Below are positions 1 to 8,706 of a stretch of DNA of 64,000 nucleotides, piece after piece. Position numbers and translations under genes: made by a program. Location of the stretch: the NCBI GenBank assembly GCA_022482735.1, contig JAKVOO010000001.1, forward strand, positions 739,699 to 803,698. Direction: 5' to 3'. The DNA is from Bacilli bacterium (GTDB lineage: Bacteria; Bacillota_I; Bacilli_A; RFN20; CAG-826). The first letter of the stretch is position 1; each line of letters opens with the position of its first letter. Under the pieces are notes generated by a model that searched no databases, was not told where the DNA came from, and saw nothing but the letters and a program-made list of their open reading frames with translations.

Positions 1-569
1 ATAAAATGCGGCAACCCATCGCACCAATCGCAGAAATCATGCCACTCACTGAGCTTGTGATTTTTCCGTTGGCGATACATCGTTTTTAATTGCTGATAAT
101 TAGTCGTCATCGTCGCCGTAAGACAAAATCCCGAGGGAAGACTAGCCACAATCTTTCTCCAAGCCTTCTTTCGAGATTCGCCATCCCCTTCTGGAATAGC
201 TTGATAGTCATCAAGTAAATCGCGAATAATCTCCAAAATTCGATTATCCGTATCATCAACCACGCGCGTGGCAATATCAAATTTCAGTAAGCAATGCATC
301 GTTGACTGGCTAGAAATAAAATCAAACCAATGGTAACGTTGAGCTTCCTTCCACCAAAATAGAGGAGCCGTAACATCCATTTGAACCAATATTCCCTTAA
401 GAAAATTATCGTGGCCCTCCCCACCTTGGGTTTGCCCTAAACGCTCCGCTCGTAAAAAATCTTTTTCTTCACAATCCCCCGTTTCAATGACCGTTCGCAT
501 CGGATTGCCGCTTGCTTTAACCGCTCTTTCAAGTCCGTAAACGCTAGTATTAGTGATGGAAAAATGCAT
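1..569 (-). CDS. Conserved hypothetical protein of a phage-associated family (3' end beyond window)
   Basis: An open frame runs from ATG at 569 off the left edge (189 codons visible). A GGAGG site lies 9 nt before the ATG, inside the 3' end of folD, and the two genes overlap by 20 nt, so they are probably co-transcribed. Motifs seen are GNPMRT near residue 20, a TAPLFWWKE segment near 70, a STMH segment near 90 and a Tyr-X-Gln-Arg-Lys-Asn-His segment near the cut. From memory this pattern belongs to a hypothetical protein family common in Firmicutes and their phages, possibly of ThyX-like fold. The STMH region lacks the canonical ThyX RHR signature, so I do not call it a thymidylate synthase. 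Confidence 0.6.
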   Translation of the reverse strand, partial: MHFSITNTSVYGLERAVKASGNPMRTVIETGDCEEKDFLRAERLGQTQGGEGHDNFLKGILVQMDVTAPLFWWKEAQRYHWFDFISSQSTMHCLLKFDIATRVVDDTDNRILEIIRDLLDDYQAIPEGDGESRKKAWRKIVASLPSGFCLTATMTTNYQQLKTMYRQRKNHKLSEWHDFCDWCDGLPHF

Positions 570-1353
570 TTTTATAAGCCTCCGTAAGATTGCATAATAA
601 GGTAAGCCGGGTTAAAAGTCCAACTCCGCCTGGAACTGGCGTTTGAAGACGAACATTTTGCTCAGGTTCAATATCACCATAGGTAACACCATCAACGCGG
701 TTAATTCCAACATCGACCAAAACCGCATCCTTCTTGTATGAAAAACTATGATTGAGAAAATATTTATGACCGATGGCAATGACAATTAAATCGGCATGCG
801 CAACATAAAACTGAAGATCATCTTCAAAGGTATGTGAGTGAAGAACGGTAACATTCATATTCTCTTTCATCAATAAGCGAGCCATCGGCTTGCCAACGAT
901 ATTAGAGCGACCAATAACAACGGCATTGCGGCCATCTAAAACAATGTTTTCTTCCTTTAAATAATTAATTATTCCCAAAGGAGTACAAGGAGAAAACTTA
1001 CTTAATGGATGAAATCCGTCAATATCCTTAGCCGGACTGACTAGGGTTTTTATGTATTCTTCATCAATCCCCTTCGGCAGTGGCATTTGAATAATAAATC
1101 CGTGAACCGACGAGTCTTGATTAAGTCGCTTAATAAGTGTGCTTAATTCTAATTGAGTCGTAGTAACTGGAAGTTTAATTAATTCTGCTTGAATTCCCAC
1201 CTCTTCACTATCGCGTATTTTTCCGCGGATATAGGTGTCAGATGCTGGGTCATCATTTACCTGCACTATCACCATTTTTATCGGCGTCGAAAAATGGCTA
1301 ACCTCTTCTTTTAATTCTCTTTTGCGTTTAGCGACGTATTCTTTAATTGTCAT
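550..1353 (-). CDS. folD: Bifunctional methylenetetrahydrofolate dehydrogenase / cyclohydrolase FolD
   Basis: Cytosolic enzyme interconverting 5,10-methylene-, methenyl- and 10-formyl-tetrahydrofolate with NADP, feeding purine and formyl-Met synthesis. Family signatures are in order: YIRGK (substrate/catalytic Lys), QMPLP, DIDGFHP, PCTPLG, the dinucleotide loop GRSNIVGKP, and VDVGINR near the end. The length (267 aa) is slightly short of the usual 280-290. I chose ATG at 1353, with GAGG six bases upstream, over a TTG at 1365. It lies downstream of rnr with about 60 nt between them, and the next gene starts inside its 3' end. Finding folD behind rnr is not a standard arrangement that I know of. 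Confidence 0.93.
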   Translation of the reverse strand: MTIKEYVAKRKRELKEEVSHFSTPIKMVIVQVNDDPASDTYIRGKIRDSEEVGIQAELIKLPVTTTQLELSTLIKRLNQDSSVHGFIIQMPLPKGIDEEYIKTLVSPAKDIDGFHPLSKFSPCTPLGIINYLKEENIVLDGRNAVVIGRSNIVGKPMARLLMKENMNVTVLHSHTFEDDLQFYVAHADLIVIAIGHKYFLNHSFSYKKDAVLVDVGINRVDGVTYGDIEPEQNVRLQTPVPGGVGLLTRLTLLCNLTEAYKNAFFHH

Positions 1354-1414
1354 AATTAACCTCAACTTTTTTTTATTATATCAAAACGTAAAGGGGTTGC
1401 TAACGTCCAAATTA

Positions 1415-3565
1415 TTAACGTCTTCTCTTTGGATGATGCTGGTGTTGCCGACCATTATACTTTTTATCTTTTTTATCGGCTTTTTTAACGTTTTTATCTT
1501 TAAAAGAGGAAACATTGCTCCGGCGAGAAATTTTTTTATCATCTATCAATAAATCCACAGTCCCATTTTCTTTGTTGGCTGCCGCAACGATTACTTCTAC
1601 ATGATCCCCCAACATAAAGCGTTGGTGATGACGTTTTCCTATAGCCATAATTCTAGCTTCATCAACCGCATAAAAATCACTGAGTGAATCAAAGCGTATA
1701 AGCCCATTAATACCATTCTCTAATGTGACAAAGAGGCCGACATTAGTGATGCCATCAATGTACCCTTTATAGCGATTACCGAGATTTCCGCTCATATACT
1801 CGGCAGCTTTCATAGATTCAACCCGCCGTTCAATTGTCACCGCACGCCGCTCTTTTTGCGAAAGATCAAATCCTGCTTCGTGCAAGTAATCTTGGTCATC
1901 TTTATTAATTGAACGATTATTTAAAAAGAAGTATTTACGAATTAACCGGTGGACAATCAAATCCGGATACCGGCGAATTGGCGACGTAAAATGAGTATAA
2001 CAACTAGATGCAAGCCCAAAGTGTCCTTTATTCTCGTCTGCATAGCGCGCTTTGGCTAAGGAACGAAGTGTGGCCTCACTAATAACTGGCGCATCGGTAT
2101 CATCCTTATACTTATTCAACAAGTGCTGTATGTCAAGAGAAGTAACTTTGCGTGGATTTAACTCTGGCTGATGACCGAGTCTTTTTAAAAGATAATTTAA
2201 ATTATCAATCCGCTTACTATCTGGCAGTTCGTGAATTCGATATAGCATTGGCAATTTGCGTTCACTAACAGCCGTTGCTACTTCTTCGTTAGCTAAAATC
2301 ATTAAATCTTCAATCATCGCTTCCGCTTCGTTGCCAATTTTCTTATGGATACCTATCGCCTTGCCGGAGCTATCAACCTCGATTTCCATCTCATCGGTAT
2401 CTAAATCAAGCGAACCTCTACGAGTTCGAACACGACGAATTTTCTTAGCAACCTCATCCAAAAGTAAGAGCATTTCTTCTCGCTCATCTTTAGCCTTTCC
2501 TTGATCAAATACGGACTGAACGTAAGTGTACGTCAAGCGTCCATGCGAGTTAATAATGCCTGGATAAATCTCCCGGCGAAAACATTGACCTCGATCATCA
2601 ATGTCCATAATAACGCTCAAAACTAAGCGATCCACGCCCTCATTAAGCGAACAAATACCATTGCTCAAAGGAAATGGCAACATTGGAATTACCCGGTCGG
2701 TTAAATAGATGGATGTTCCCCGATTGTAGGCTTCGTTATTAATCGCCATCTTCGGTTGAACATAATACGATACATCCGCAATATGCACTCCTAGTCGGTA
2801 GCCAAAAGGCATTTTTGTTACGCTGACTGCATCGTCAAAATCACGGGCGGTTTCCCCGTCAATTGTAACTATCATTTCCTGGCGAAAATCGTGGCGGTTT
2901 TTAATTTCCTCCGCACTTACTTCATAGGGAATATCCTGGAGTTCAACTTCCACTTCCGATGGAAATTCGTAAGGAGCGTTTTCTTCAATGACGATGCGTG
3001 TAATATCGTTTCCGGGAGCGTTTTTATCTCCTAAGGAACGGACAAAACTAACTATGTTCTCTTTTTCGCCATAGGTAATAATTTTTGCTACTGCCAGCTC
3101 GCCAATGCGAAGACCGGTATCTTTAAAAACAAATTTAACGTTCGCAGGCGCTATGCTTTTAACTTCTAAAAATAAACGCTTACCATCGCTTACTATTTCG
3201 CCAACTACCGATTGATGCTTATGAAAAAATACACTATATACAGAAAATTCACCGCGTTCAGTAGTAATCAAAACGCGATCGCCAAGCATTGCTCCGCCCG
3301 CGTTTCGAGCCTCAATTCTTAAGTCGTCCTCCTGATCACTAAGACTGACAAAAAGATAATTGCTTTTGACTGAAACAATTTCTCCTTTTTGCAAGTGGAG
3401 GCGCTTCAAAGAATAGAATTGTCCATTCCACTCTACAACATCACCCGCGGTAATTAACTCATCCAAATCTTCATTCAAGAATTCGTCATTTTCAAATTTG
3501 TCTTGTAAGTCCTTAAAATTTACCGGACTATTTTCATCAATAAAAACTTTTATTTGTTCCATCAT
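1415..3565 (-). CDS. rnr: Ribonuclease R (3'-5' exoribonuclease)
   Basis: Processive hydrolytic 3'-5' exoribonuclease that degrades structured RNA and takes part in rRNA quality control and trans-translation. The 716 residues show an N-terminal winged-helix-like segment, cold-shock/OB regions to about residue 200, then the RNB catalytic core with the Asp-rich motif TARDFDDAV and HIADVSYYV. An S1 domain follows near residues 620-690 (GYIDGITNVGLFV) and a basic Lys/His-rich tail ends the protein. RBS GAGGTG is 10 nt before ATG 3565. It follows secG on the same strand, as in many Firmicutes, but a terminator-like hairpin separates them and no smpB follows. Confidence 0.95.
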   Translation of the reverse strand: MMEQIKVFIDENSPVNFKDLQDKFENDEFLNEDLDELITAGDVVEWNGQFYSLKRLHLQKGEIVSVKSNYLFVSLSDQEDDLRIEARNAGGAMLGDRVLITTERGEFSVYSVFFHKHQSVVGEIVSDGKRLFLEVKSIAPANVKFVFKDTGLRIGELAVAKIITYGEKENIVSFVRSLGDKNAPGNDITRIVIEENAPYEFPSEVEVELQDIPYEVSAEEIKNRHDFRQEMIVTIDGETARDFDDAVSVTKMPFGYRLGVHIADVSYYVQPKMAINNEAYNRGTSIYLTDRVIPMLPFPLSNGICSLNEGVDRLVLSVIMDIDDRGQCFRREIYPGIINSHGRLTYTYVQSVFDQGKAKDEREEMLLLLDEVAKKIRRVRTRRGSLDLDTDEMEIEVDSSGKAIGIHKKIGNEAEAMIEDLMILANEEVATAVSERKLPMLYRIHELPDSKRIDNLNYLLKRLGHQPELNPRKVTSLDIQHLLNKYKDDTDAPVISEATLRSLAKARYADENKGHFGLASSCYTHFTSPIRRYPDLIVHRLIRKYFFLNNRSINKDDQDYLHEAGFDLSQKERRAVTIERRVESMKAAEYMSGNLGNRYKGYIDGITNVGLFVTLENGINGLIRFDSLSDFYAVDEARIMAIGKRHHQRFMLGDHVEVIVAAANKENGTVDLLIDDKKISRRSNVSSFKDKNVKKADKKDKKYNGRQHQHHPKRRR

Positions 3566-3585
3566 ATAATTAAATCACCTCGTGT

Positions 3586-3613
3586 AATAAAAATGGGCTG
3601 CTAGGCAGCCCAT
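3586..3613 (-). terminator. Intrinsic terminator after secG
   Basis: A perfect 9-bp stem (3593-3601 with 3605-3613, loop of 3) is followed on the minus strand by a T-rich run. It sits between the secG stop and the rnr ribosome site, so rnr is probably expressed by read-through or from a separate start. Confidence 0.8.
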
Positions 3614-3620
3614 GTTCGTT

Positions 3621-3851
3621 TTAGCTTAACACATTTACGAGAATTGCGACGAGGAAGAAAACCATCGCACAGATGAAGGTAATAATAGTGATCACCTTAT
3701 CGATGCCTCTTTCCTTCGTATTCGTTGCGAAGATATTCATGCCTCCACCAGTAATGGCTCCAGAAGCACCTTCACTTTTTCCACCCTGTAAAAGAGTCAC
3801 AATAATTATTATCACCGATATGATAATAAAGATAATATCTAAAGCATTCAT
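3621..3851 (-). CDS. secG: Preprotein translocase subunit SecG
   Basis: Small inner-membrane subunit of the SecYEG channel that assists SecA-driven export. It has 76 residues: a hydrophobic helix at about 5-24, the family-defining cytoplasmic loop LLQGGKSEGASGAI, and a second hydrophobic helix to the C-terminus. ATG 3851 has AGGAG nine bases upstream. A GTG two codons earlier would sit only three bases from that site and is less likely. The gene is followed by a hairpin terminator and then rnr. secA, the motor that uses this channel, lies at 9.8-12.3 kb. Confidence 0.93.
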   Translation of the reverse strand: MNALDIIFIIISVIIIIVTLLQGGKSEGASGAITGGGMNIFATNTKERGIDKVITIITFICAMVFFLVAILVNVLS

Positions 3852-4012
3852 AGTCACGAGCTCCTAACGCTTAATTGCTTATTCATAATACTATATTTTG
3901 ATTATTTAATAAACAATTAATTTGCGTTATCTTTGATATTAATTGCTCTTTCTTATAGCCATTTATTTTTTATTCACTTTTATAAATTATTAACTGATAT
4001 TTTTAAAGCATT

Positions 4013-4039
4013 TTAGCACTCTCGTATTGACAGTGCTAA
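4013..4039 (+). promoter_or_regulatory. CIRCE operator (HrcA binding site) upstream of hsp20
   Basis: TTAGCACTC at 4013-4021, nine spacer bases, then CAGTGCTAA at 4031-4039. This is the CIRCE inverted repeat with one mismatch in the right arm (C for G). In Firmicutes the HrcA repressor binds CIRCE and is released by heat or protein stress. The -35 hexamer of the promoter lies inside the element, which fits repression by occlusion. Confidence 0.9.
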
Positions 4040-4054
4040 AAAGCGTGCTAAAAT
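4027..4054 (+). promoter_or_regulatory. Sigma-A-type promoter of hsp20
   Basis: TTGACA at 4027-4032 is a perfect -35, followed after 16 bases by TAAAAT at 4049-4054. A second TATAAT lies at 4055-4060 but is too far for this -35. The -35 overlaps the CIRCE operator. Confidence 0.75.
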
Positions 4055-4099
4055 TATAATTGCCCGATGAGGGAACAAATAAAAACGGAGGTGAGTTAT

Positions 4100-4519
4100 A
4101 TGTCGAGAAATGAAAAAAACTTTTTAAGTACCGTCTTACAACCGTGGAATCTTTGGCCCTTTAAAGATGAATGGTCGAAGGATTTGACCAATCAATCATC
4201 GCTGTTAGCCACTGACATTGAAGAAATGGATAATTCTTATCAAATGACTGTTGATGTTCCGGGAATTAAAAAAGACAATATCAGTATTCACTTGGATAAT
4301 GGTTATCTTACTATTCAAGTCAAAGCGCAAGAAGATGAAAAGGATCACCAAGGTTTCTATCATCGTGAACGGTATGAAGAAGCATCACGGACTTATTTTG
4401 TCGGTGACGGACTGAAAGAAGCTGATTTTAAGGCCAAACTAGAAAATGGCACCTTAATTTTAACTTTCCCGAAAAAGGAAAAAGCGCCCAATGACAGTGG
4501 TCGCATCTTAATTGAGTAA
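4100..4519 (+). CDS. Small heat-shock protein, Hsp20/alpha-crystallin family
   Basis: ATP-independent holdase that binds unfolding proteins. The 139 residues contain a short aromatic N-terminal arm (QPWNLWPF), an alpha-crystallin domain at about 35-130 (VDVPGIKKDNISIHL, ENGTLILTFPK) and a short tail ending RILIE, an I-X-I-like anchoring motif. ATG 4100 has GGAGGTGA five bases upstream; an in-frame ATG at 4067 lacks a site and is rejected. It is a single-gene unit: CIRCE-controlled promoter in front and a strong terminator directly behind. Confidence 0.94.
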   Translation: MSRNEKNFLSTVLQPWNLWPFKDEWSKDLTNQSSLLATDIEEMDNSYQMTVDVPGIKKDNISIHLDNGYLTIQVKAQEDEKDHQGFYHRERYEEASRTYFVGDGLKEADFKAKLENGTLILTFPKKEKAPNDSGRILIE

Positions 4520-4528
4520 GGAAGAAAG

Positions 4529-4562
4529 AGTCCTGAGTAATTGTTACTTAGGACTTTTTTTA
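4529..4562 (+). terminator. Intrinsic terminator of hsp20
   Basis: A 12-bp stem (4529-4540 with 4544-4555, one G-U pair, loop of 3) is followed by seven T. Its right arm overlaps the 3' end of the converging minus-strand gene that stops at 4544. Confidence 0.9.
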
Positions 4563-5242
4563 TAACGAAGTTTTTTTAAATAGGCTTTTCGTTCCGGTGA
4601 CACACGGAAACTATCAACTGCTTTTTGAATACTCTTCTGATGAATTGAGTGGCTCAAAGTCCGCTTTTCAAAGTAGCCGATAGTTGCTTCATACTGCTTG
4701 ATTAAACCATATGAAAAATACCAGGCAATCGCCATATCCAAGTAATAGTCGTCACTGACAATGGAACTAACTATTTCCATTTGTTCAGCTTGAAAATTTT
4801 CGTCCATATAATATGTCAAAAGAAGGACAATCCCTAGACGCTTCACATATATTCTTTTATCAGCGAGATATCTCTTGATAGCCGCATAACCTATTTTTGG
4901 ATGTTTACGGAAAATTTTTGCTTCCGAGGCTAGTTTGTCGGTTTCACCCCAACAACAAAGAAAAGGCACTATCTTATCCATCTCATAAAGCAACATGGCC
5001 ATATCTTTCGTCTTGGTAATCAACAATATATGAATGATCATCTCCTCATAATAAGTATGTGGCAGGTCATTTAAAAATGAAGAAATATCCTCTTTTTGTA
5101 TTTGATGTTTTATTTCCGCCATCTCAGGATTAGACAGTCCTAAAAAATAAGTAGGCGGAAGTGAAGGAAAATAATAAGCGACCTTCCTCGTCTCGCGTCC
5201 TTTAGCAATTAATAAAAGTTTTTGGGAAATACTATTACTCAT
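4544..5242 (-). CDS. DNA alkylation repair (AlkD-like, HEAT-repeat) protein
   Basis: A 232-residue, mostly helical protein. The segment with DYYLDMAIAWYFSYGL and the following Lys-rich helices matches what I know of AlkD-family HEAT-like glycosylases, which excise N3- and N7-alkylated purines. The length is typical. ATG 5242 overlaps the TGA of the upstream membrane protein (ATGA), so the two are translationally coupled, and they lie downstream of uvrB, another DNA repair gene. Family assignment is from residue pattern only; the substrate is not known. Confidence 0.75.
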   Translation of the reverse strand: MSNSISQKLLLIAKGRETRKVAYYFPSLPPTYFLGLSNPEMAEIKHQIQKEDISSFLNDLPHTYYEEMIIHILLITKTKDMAMLLYEMDKIVPFLCCWGETDKLASEAKIFRKHPKIGYAAIKRYLADKRIYVKRLGIVLLLTYYMDENFQAEQMEIVSSIVSDDYYLDMAIAWYFSYGLIKQYEATIGYFEKRTLSHSIHQKSIQKAVDSFRVSPERKAYLKKLRYKKSPK

Positions 5243-5769
5243 AGTTTTAGACCATAAGGCGCATTAATAACAAGCTTTGGTTCAACATCTTTAAGCTTTA
5301 TCAACTGCTCGGTAGCAAGAATCTCCGCAAGCGTGTTGGTCGTTCCTTGCCCATCTACTATGGTTAGTTTCCCATAAAAATAATCACTAAAGTAACGGAT
5401 GTCAAAAACGACTGAATTTACTTCGGAAAATTTAATTAATTGGCCAACTGTTTCATCATAATGGCCATCACTTTGACGGCTAAAAAGAAAAAAACCGTTT
5501 AAAGAAAATTCGCCAATTTTCTCTCTTTTTATCATTTTGCGGGAAGCGTTATTAAGAAAGTAACCGCCGGCTCCACATACAATTAAGGCAATAGCGGCAA
5601 TAAGCATTACGGTCGTATTGTGAGTTGCTAAAAGTGTAACCAAAGAGGCCACCGCTAATAAAATAAGAACAAACGAGGTAATACGAATAGTTTTAAATGC
5701 TGGATGCGTGCGAATAACAAACAAATCTCCACTATAGGTGTTTTTTGGACTAATTACTTCTGGTTCCAT
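5239..5769 (-). CDS. Hypothetical membrane protein with two TM helices
   Basis: 176 residues. A cytoplasmic N-terminus of about 28 residues precedes two hydrophobic helices at about 30-48 and 53-72, then a soluble beta-rich C-terminal domain of about 100 residues. The arrangement resembles bacterial PH-like membrane proteins, but I see no defining motif. It starts one base after the uvrB stop and overlaps the AlkD-like gene by four bases, so it belongs to the uvrB transcription unit. Function unknown. Confidence 0.7.
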   Translation of the reverse strand: MEPEVISPKNTYSGDLFVIRTHPAFKTIRITSFVLILLAVASLVTLLATHNTTVMLIAAIALIVCGAGGYFLNNASRKMIKREKIGEFSLNGFFLFSRQSDGHYDETVGQLIKFSEVNSVVFDIRYFSDYFYGKLTIVDGQGTTNTLAEILATEQLIKLKDVEPKLVINAPYGLKL

Positions 5770-5770
5770 G

Positions 5771-7744
5771 CTATTCCTCCGCTTTTAATTCAAAAATAAT
5801 ATCCCGAAGCTCCGCCGCTCGTTCAAAATCAAATGTCCGAGCCGCTTCGCGCATATCTTTTTCTAACTGTTTAACATATCTTATTTTTTCCGACTTGCTC
5901 ATCTTTGCCGACTTTTTGTCTGCGACCATACTCTCTTGTTCAAAATTATGGATTGGTGGACGAATCTCCTTAATAATCGTCATCGGAACAATACCATTTT
6001 CTTCATTATATTGACTTTGGATTGCCCGCCGCCGATTAGTTTCTTGAATAGCTTCTTTCATACTATCGGTCATCTTGTCTGCGTACATAATTACGCGCCC
6101 ATGTTCATTACGAGCGGCCCGACCAATAATTTGGATTAGCGAACGAGTCGAACGCAAAAATCCTTCTTTATCCGCGTCAAGTATGGCAATTAAACTAACC
6201 TCCGGAATATCTAATCCTTCACGTAAAAGATTGATGCCAACCAAGACATCATATTTTCCTTTTCGTAATTGATAGATAATTTCCGTCCGTTCCAGGGTCT
6301 TAGTTTCATTATGAAGATAGGCAACCTTAATTCCCCTACCTTTTAGATAGTCGGTAAGGTCTTCTGCCATCCGAATTGTCAAAGTTACAATCATCGTCCG
6401 CTCATGAAGCGCGATACGCTTATTAATCTCATCAACCAAATCATCGATTTGTCCAAGTGTTTTCCGCACGTCGATAATTGGATCCAAAAGACCCGTTGGA
6501 CGAATAATTTGTTCGACAAATTGTCCGCCTGTTTTCCCTAATTCATAATCGCCTGGAGTCGCTGAAGTGCAAATTACCTGATTGATTACTTGCTCAAATT
6601 CTTCAAAACGCAAAGGTCGGTTGTCCAATGCACTAGGCAAACGAAAACCATAATCAACAAGATTCATTTTTCGGGCACGATCCCCATTATACATTCCTCG
6701 TACCTGCGGTAGTGAAACATGGCTTTCGTCGACAAAAAGCAAAAAATCTTTTGGAAAATAGTCAATTAAACAGAAAGGGCGACTGCCAGGAGCGCGGCCA
6801 TCAATATGCCGAGAATAATTTTCAATGCCCGGGCACATTCCAAACTCTTGAAGACTCTCCACATCTTGTCGGGTACGCATATCGATTCTTTGCTCTTCAA
6901 GCAATTGATTGTTGTTATGAAAGAATGCCAATCTTTCCGCCAGTTCATCGAGAATGCCTTTGCAAGCCTTCTTTATTCGTTCATGTGTAGAAGCATGATC
7001 ATAGGCGGGAAAAATGGGATATGTTGAAAAATTCTTTTTTACCTCACCCGTAAGAATATCGACCATTTGAATATCTTCGATTTCATCGCCAAAAGTATCA
7101 ATGCGAATCGCATATTCATTTGTCGAGGCTGGAACAAATTCGATAATGTCTCCATTGACACGGAATGAACCGGGAGCAAGGTCAATATTGTTACGTTTAT
7201 ATTGAGCATCTACTAGGCGCTTAAAAAAGACCTTACGATCAATTTCTTCCCCAACGCGCACTTCAAAAACCAGATTACGGTATTCATCCGGGTCAGTAAG
7301 TCCATAAATGGAAGCAACTGAGGCCACAATAATCGTGTCGCGTCTTTCTAAGACTGAATTAATCGCCGAAGTGCGCAGCATTTCAATTTCTTCATTCATC
7401 ATGGCGCTTTTCTCAATATAGGTATCTGATTTTGGCAAGTAAGCTTCCGGCTGATAAAAATCGAAATTGGAAACAAAATATTCAACCCGATTATGGGGGA
7501 ACAATTCCTTAAACTCCGCATAAAGTTGCCCAGCCAGCGTTTTATTATGAACTAAAACCAAGGTGGGTCTTTGCACCGCCTCGATAACATTTGCCATAGT
7601 AAAAGTTTTACCCGTGCCAGTTGCACCGAGTAACACTTGAAATTTCTTTTCTTCCTTTAAACCCGCAACCAACTCTTTGATTGCTTCCGGTTGATCGCCG
7701 GTTGGCTTATAAGGGCTGACAATTTTAAATTTTTCTTCAATCAT
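5771..7744 (-). CDS. uvrB: Excinuclease ABC subunit B (UvrB)
   Basis: Damage-verification helicase of nucleotide excision repair; it receives DNA from UvrA and recruits UvrC. 657 residues, normal length. Visible: Walker A GATGTGKT at 40-47, the beta-hairpin region at about 90-104, helicase motifs including [12 protein letters not shown] and [10 protein letters not shown], and a C-terminal UVR motif ([18 protein letters not shown]) that binds UvrC. The hairpin tip reads Ser-Asn-Phe-Asp-Phe-Tyr where most UvrBs have Ser-Tyr-Tyr-Asp-Tyr-Tyr, so two tyrosines are Phe and one is Asn. ATG 7744 overlaps the upstream stop (ATGA). uvrA and uvrC are not in this window. Confidence 0.97.
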   Translation of the reverse strand: MIEEKFKIVSPYKPTGDQPEAIKELVAGLKEEKKFQVLLGATGTGKTFTMANVIEAVQRPTLVLVHNKTLAGQLYAEFKELFPHNRVEYFVSNFDFYQPEAYLPKSDTYIEKSAMMNEEIEMLRTSAINSVLERRDTIIVASVASIYGLTDPDEYRNLVFEVRVGEEIDRKVFFKRLVDAQYKRNNIDLAPGSFRVNGDIIEFVPASTNEYAIRIDTFGDEIEDIQMVDILTGEVKKNFSTYPIFPAYDHASTHERIKKACKGILDELAERLAFFHNNNQLLEEQRIDMRTRQDVESLQEFGMCPGIENYSRHIDGRAPGSRPFCLIDYFPKDFLLFVDESHVSLPQVRGMYNGDRARKMNLVDYGFRLPSALDNRPLRFEEFEQVINQVICTSATPGDYELGKTGGQFVEQIIRPTGLLDPIIDVRKTLGQIDDLVDEINKRIALHERTMIVTLTIRMAEDLTDYLKGRGIKVAYLHNETKTLERTEIIYQLRKGKYDVLVGINLLREGLDIPEVSLIAILDADKEGFLRSTRSLIQIIGRAARNEHGRVIMYADKMTDSMKEAIQETNRRRAIQSQYNEENGIVPMTIIKEIRPPIHNFEQESMVADKKSAKMSKSEKIRYVKQLEKDMREAARTFDFERAAELRDIIFELKAEE

Positions 7745-8706
7745 TGGTCCTTTTTTTCCTGTTTAGCGTGATGAGCGAGATGATTAAATCCTTCGCCAAA
7801 GACATTTTGCGCTTGTGTAACCGTCACGAATGCCTTGGGATCTATATGCCCCACTCCCGCATAGAAAGCCAAATACTCGCGCCGACTAAAAACGACAATA
7901 ATCATCCGATAGTTATCAAATTGATAACCTCCGCGGACATCCATAATAGTTGTGCCGCGTTGAAGCTTATCTTGGATAAAAACATTGATTGCTTCCCATT
8001 TTTTAGATATTATACTCGCTACATAAGTTTGCGATTTGCCCGTGAAAACAAAGTTTATCATTAAGGCACAGACGACCGCGGCAATCACTCCAATTAATCC
8101 TTCAACAATAAATTCATCACCTAGAATAATCATTCCTCCAAGCACAATCGAGGCATCTAAAATCAAACTGCCGACAGATTGCTTTATTCGAAGGTACTTA
8201 TACATTATAAACGTTAATACATCTAATCCACCAGTTGAACCGCCACCTAGGAAGGTTAAACCGACACCTATACCAGTTAAAGCTCCACCGAAAAGTCCAC
8301 CGATAAGATAGCTACTCGTTGATATTCCATCACCATCACTAACAAAAAGAAGGCTTGGTATGTGCTGAAAAAAGGGAACCCGTAAAACGAGAGACAATGC
8401 CAGTGGATACACTATTGAAGCAATAAGGGTATTTAGAGTAAATTCTTTTCCCAAGAAAATTAGTCCGATTAAAAGTAATATTACCATTGCCCCAGCCACA
8501 AATAAGTCAACAGGAATCAATCCCTGCGAAAGGTGCAAGACAATAATGCCTAGTCCACTCAAGCCACCAGAATTAATATTGCCCGGGACGAGAAAAACTC
8601 CGGCGCCAAAAGCTAAGACAAAGGATCCGATAATAATTAAACTCAAATTGATTATTTTGCGTTTCCACTCTTCTTTAGTCCACCGGATTTTCAATTTTTC
8701 AGTCAT
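7741..8706 (-). CDS. YitT family membrane protein (DUF2179 C-terminal domain)
   Basis: 321 residues. About five to six hydrophobic helices lie between 20 and 225, with glycine-rich loops ([12 protein letters not shown]; a triple-Gly turn near 155) typical of YitT-family proteins. A soluble DUF2179-like domain of about 80 residues follows ([20 protein letters not shown]). The transported substrate is unknown for most members. ATG 8706 has GAGG nine bases upstream and overlaps the prfB 3' end by 8 nt; a GTG at 8721 is less likely. It is coupled to uvrB through an ATGA overlap. Confidence 0.88.
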   Translation of the reverse strand: MTEKLKIRWTKEEWKRKIINLSLIIIGSFVLAFGAGVFLVPGNINSGGLSGLGIIVLHLSQGLIPVDLFVAGAMVILLLIGLIFLGKEFTLNTLIASIVYPLALSLVLRVPFFQHIPSLLFVSDGDGISTSSYLIGGLFGGALTGIGVGLTFLGGGSTGGLDVLTFIMYKYLRIKQSVGSLILDASIVLGGMIILGDEFIVEGLIGVIAAVVCALMINFVFTGKSQTYVASIISKKWEAINVFIQDKLQRGTTIMDVRGGYQFDNYRMIIVVFSRREYLAFYAGVGHIDPKAFVTVTQAQNVFGEGFNHLAHHAKQEKKDQ

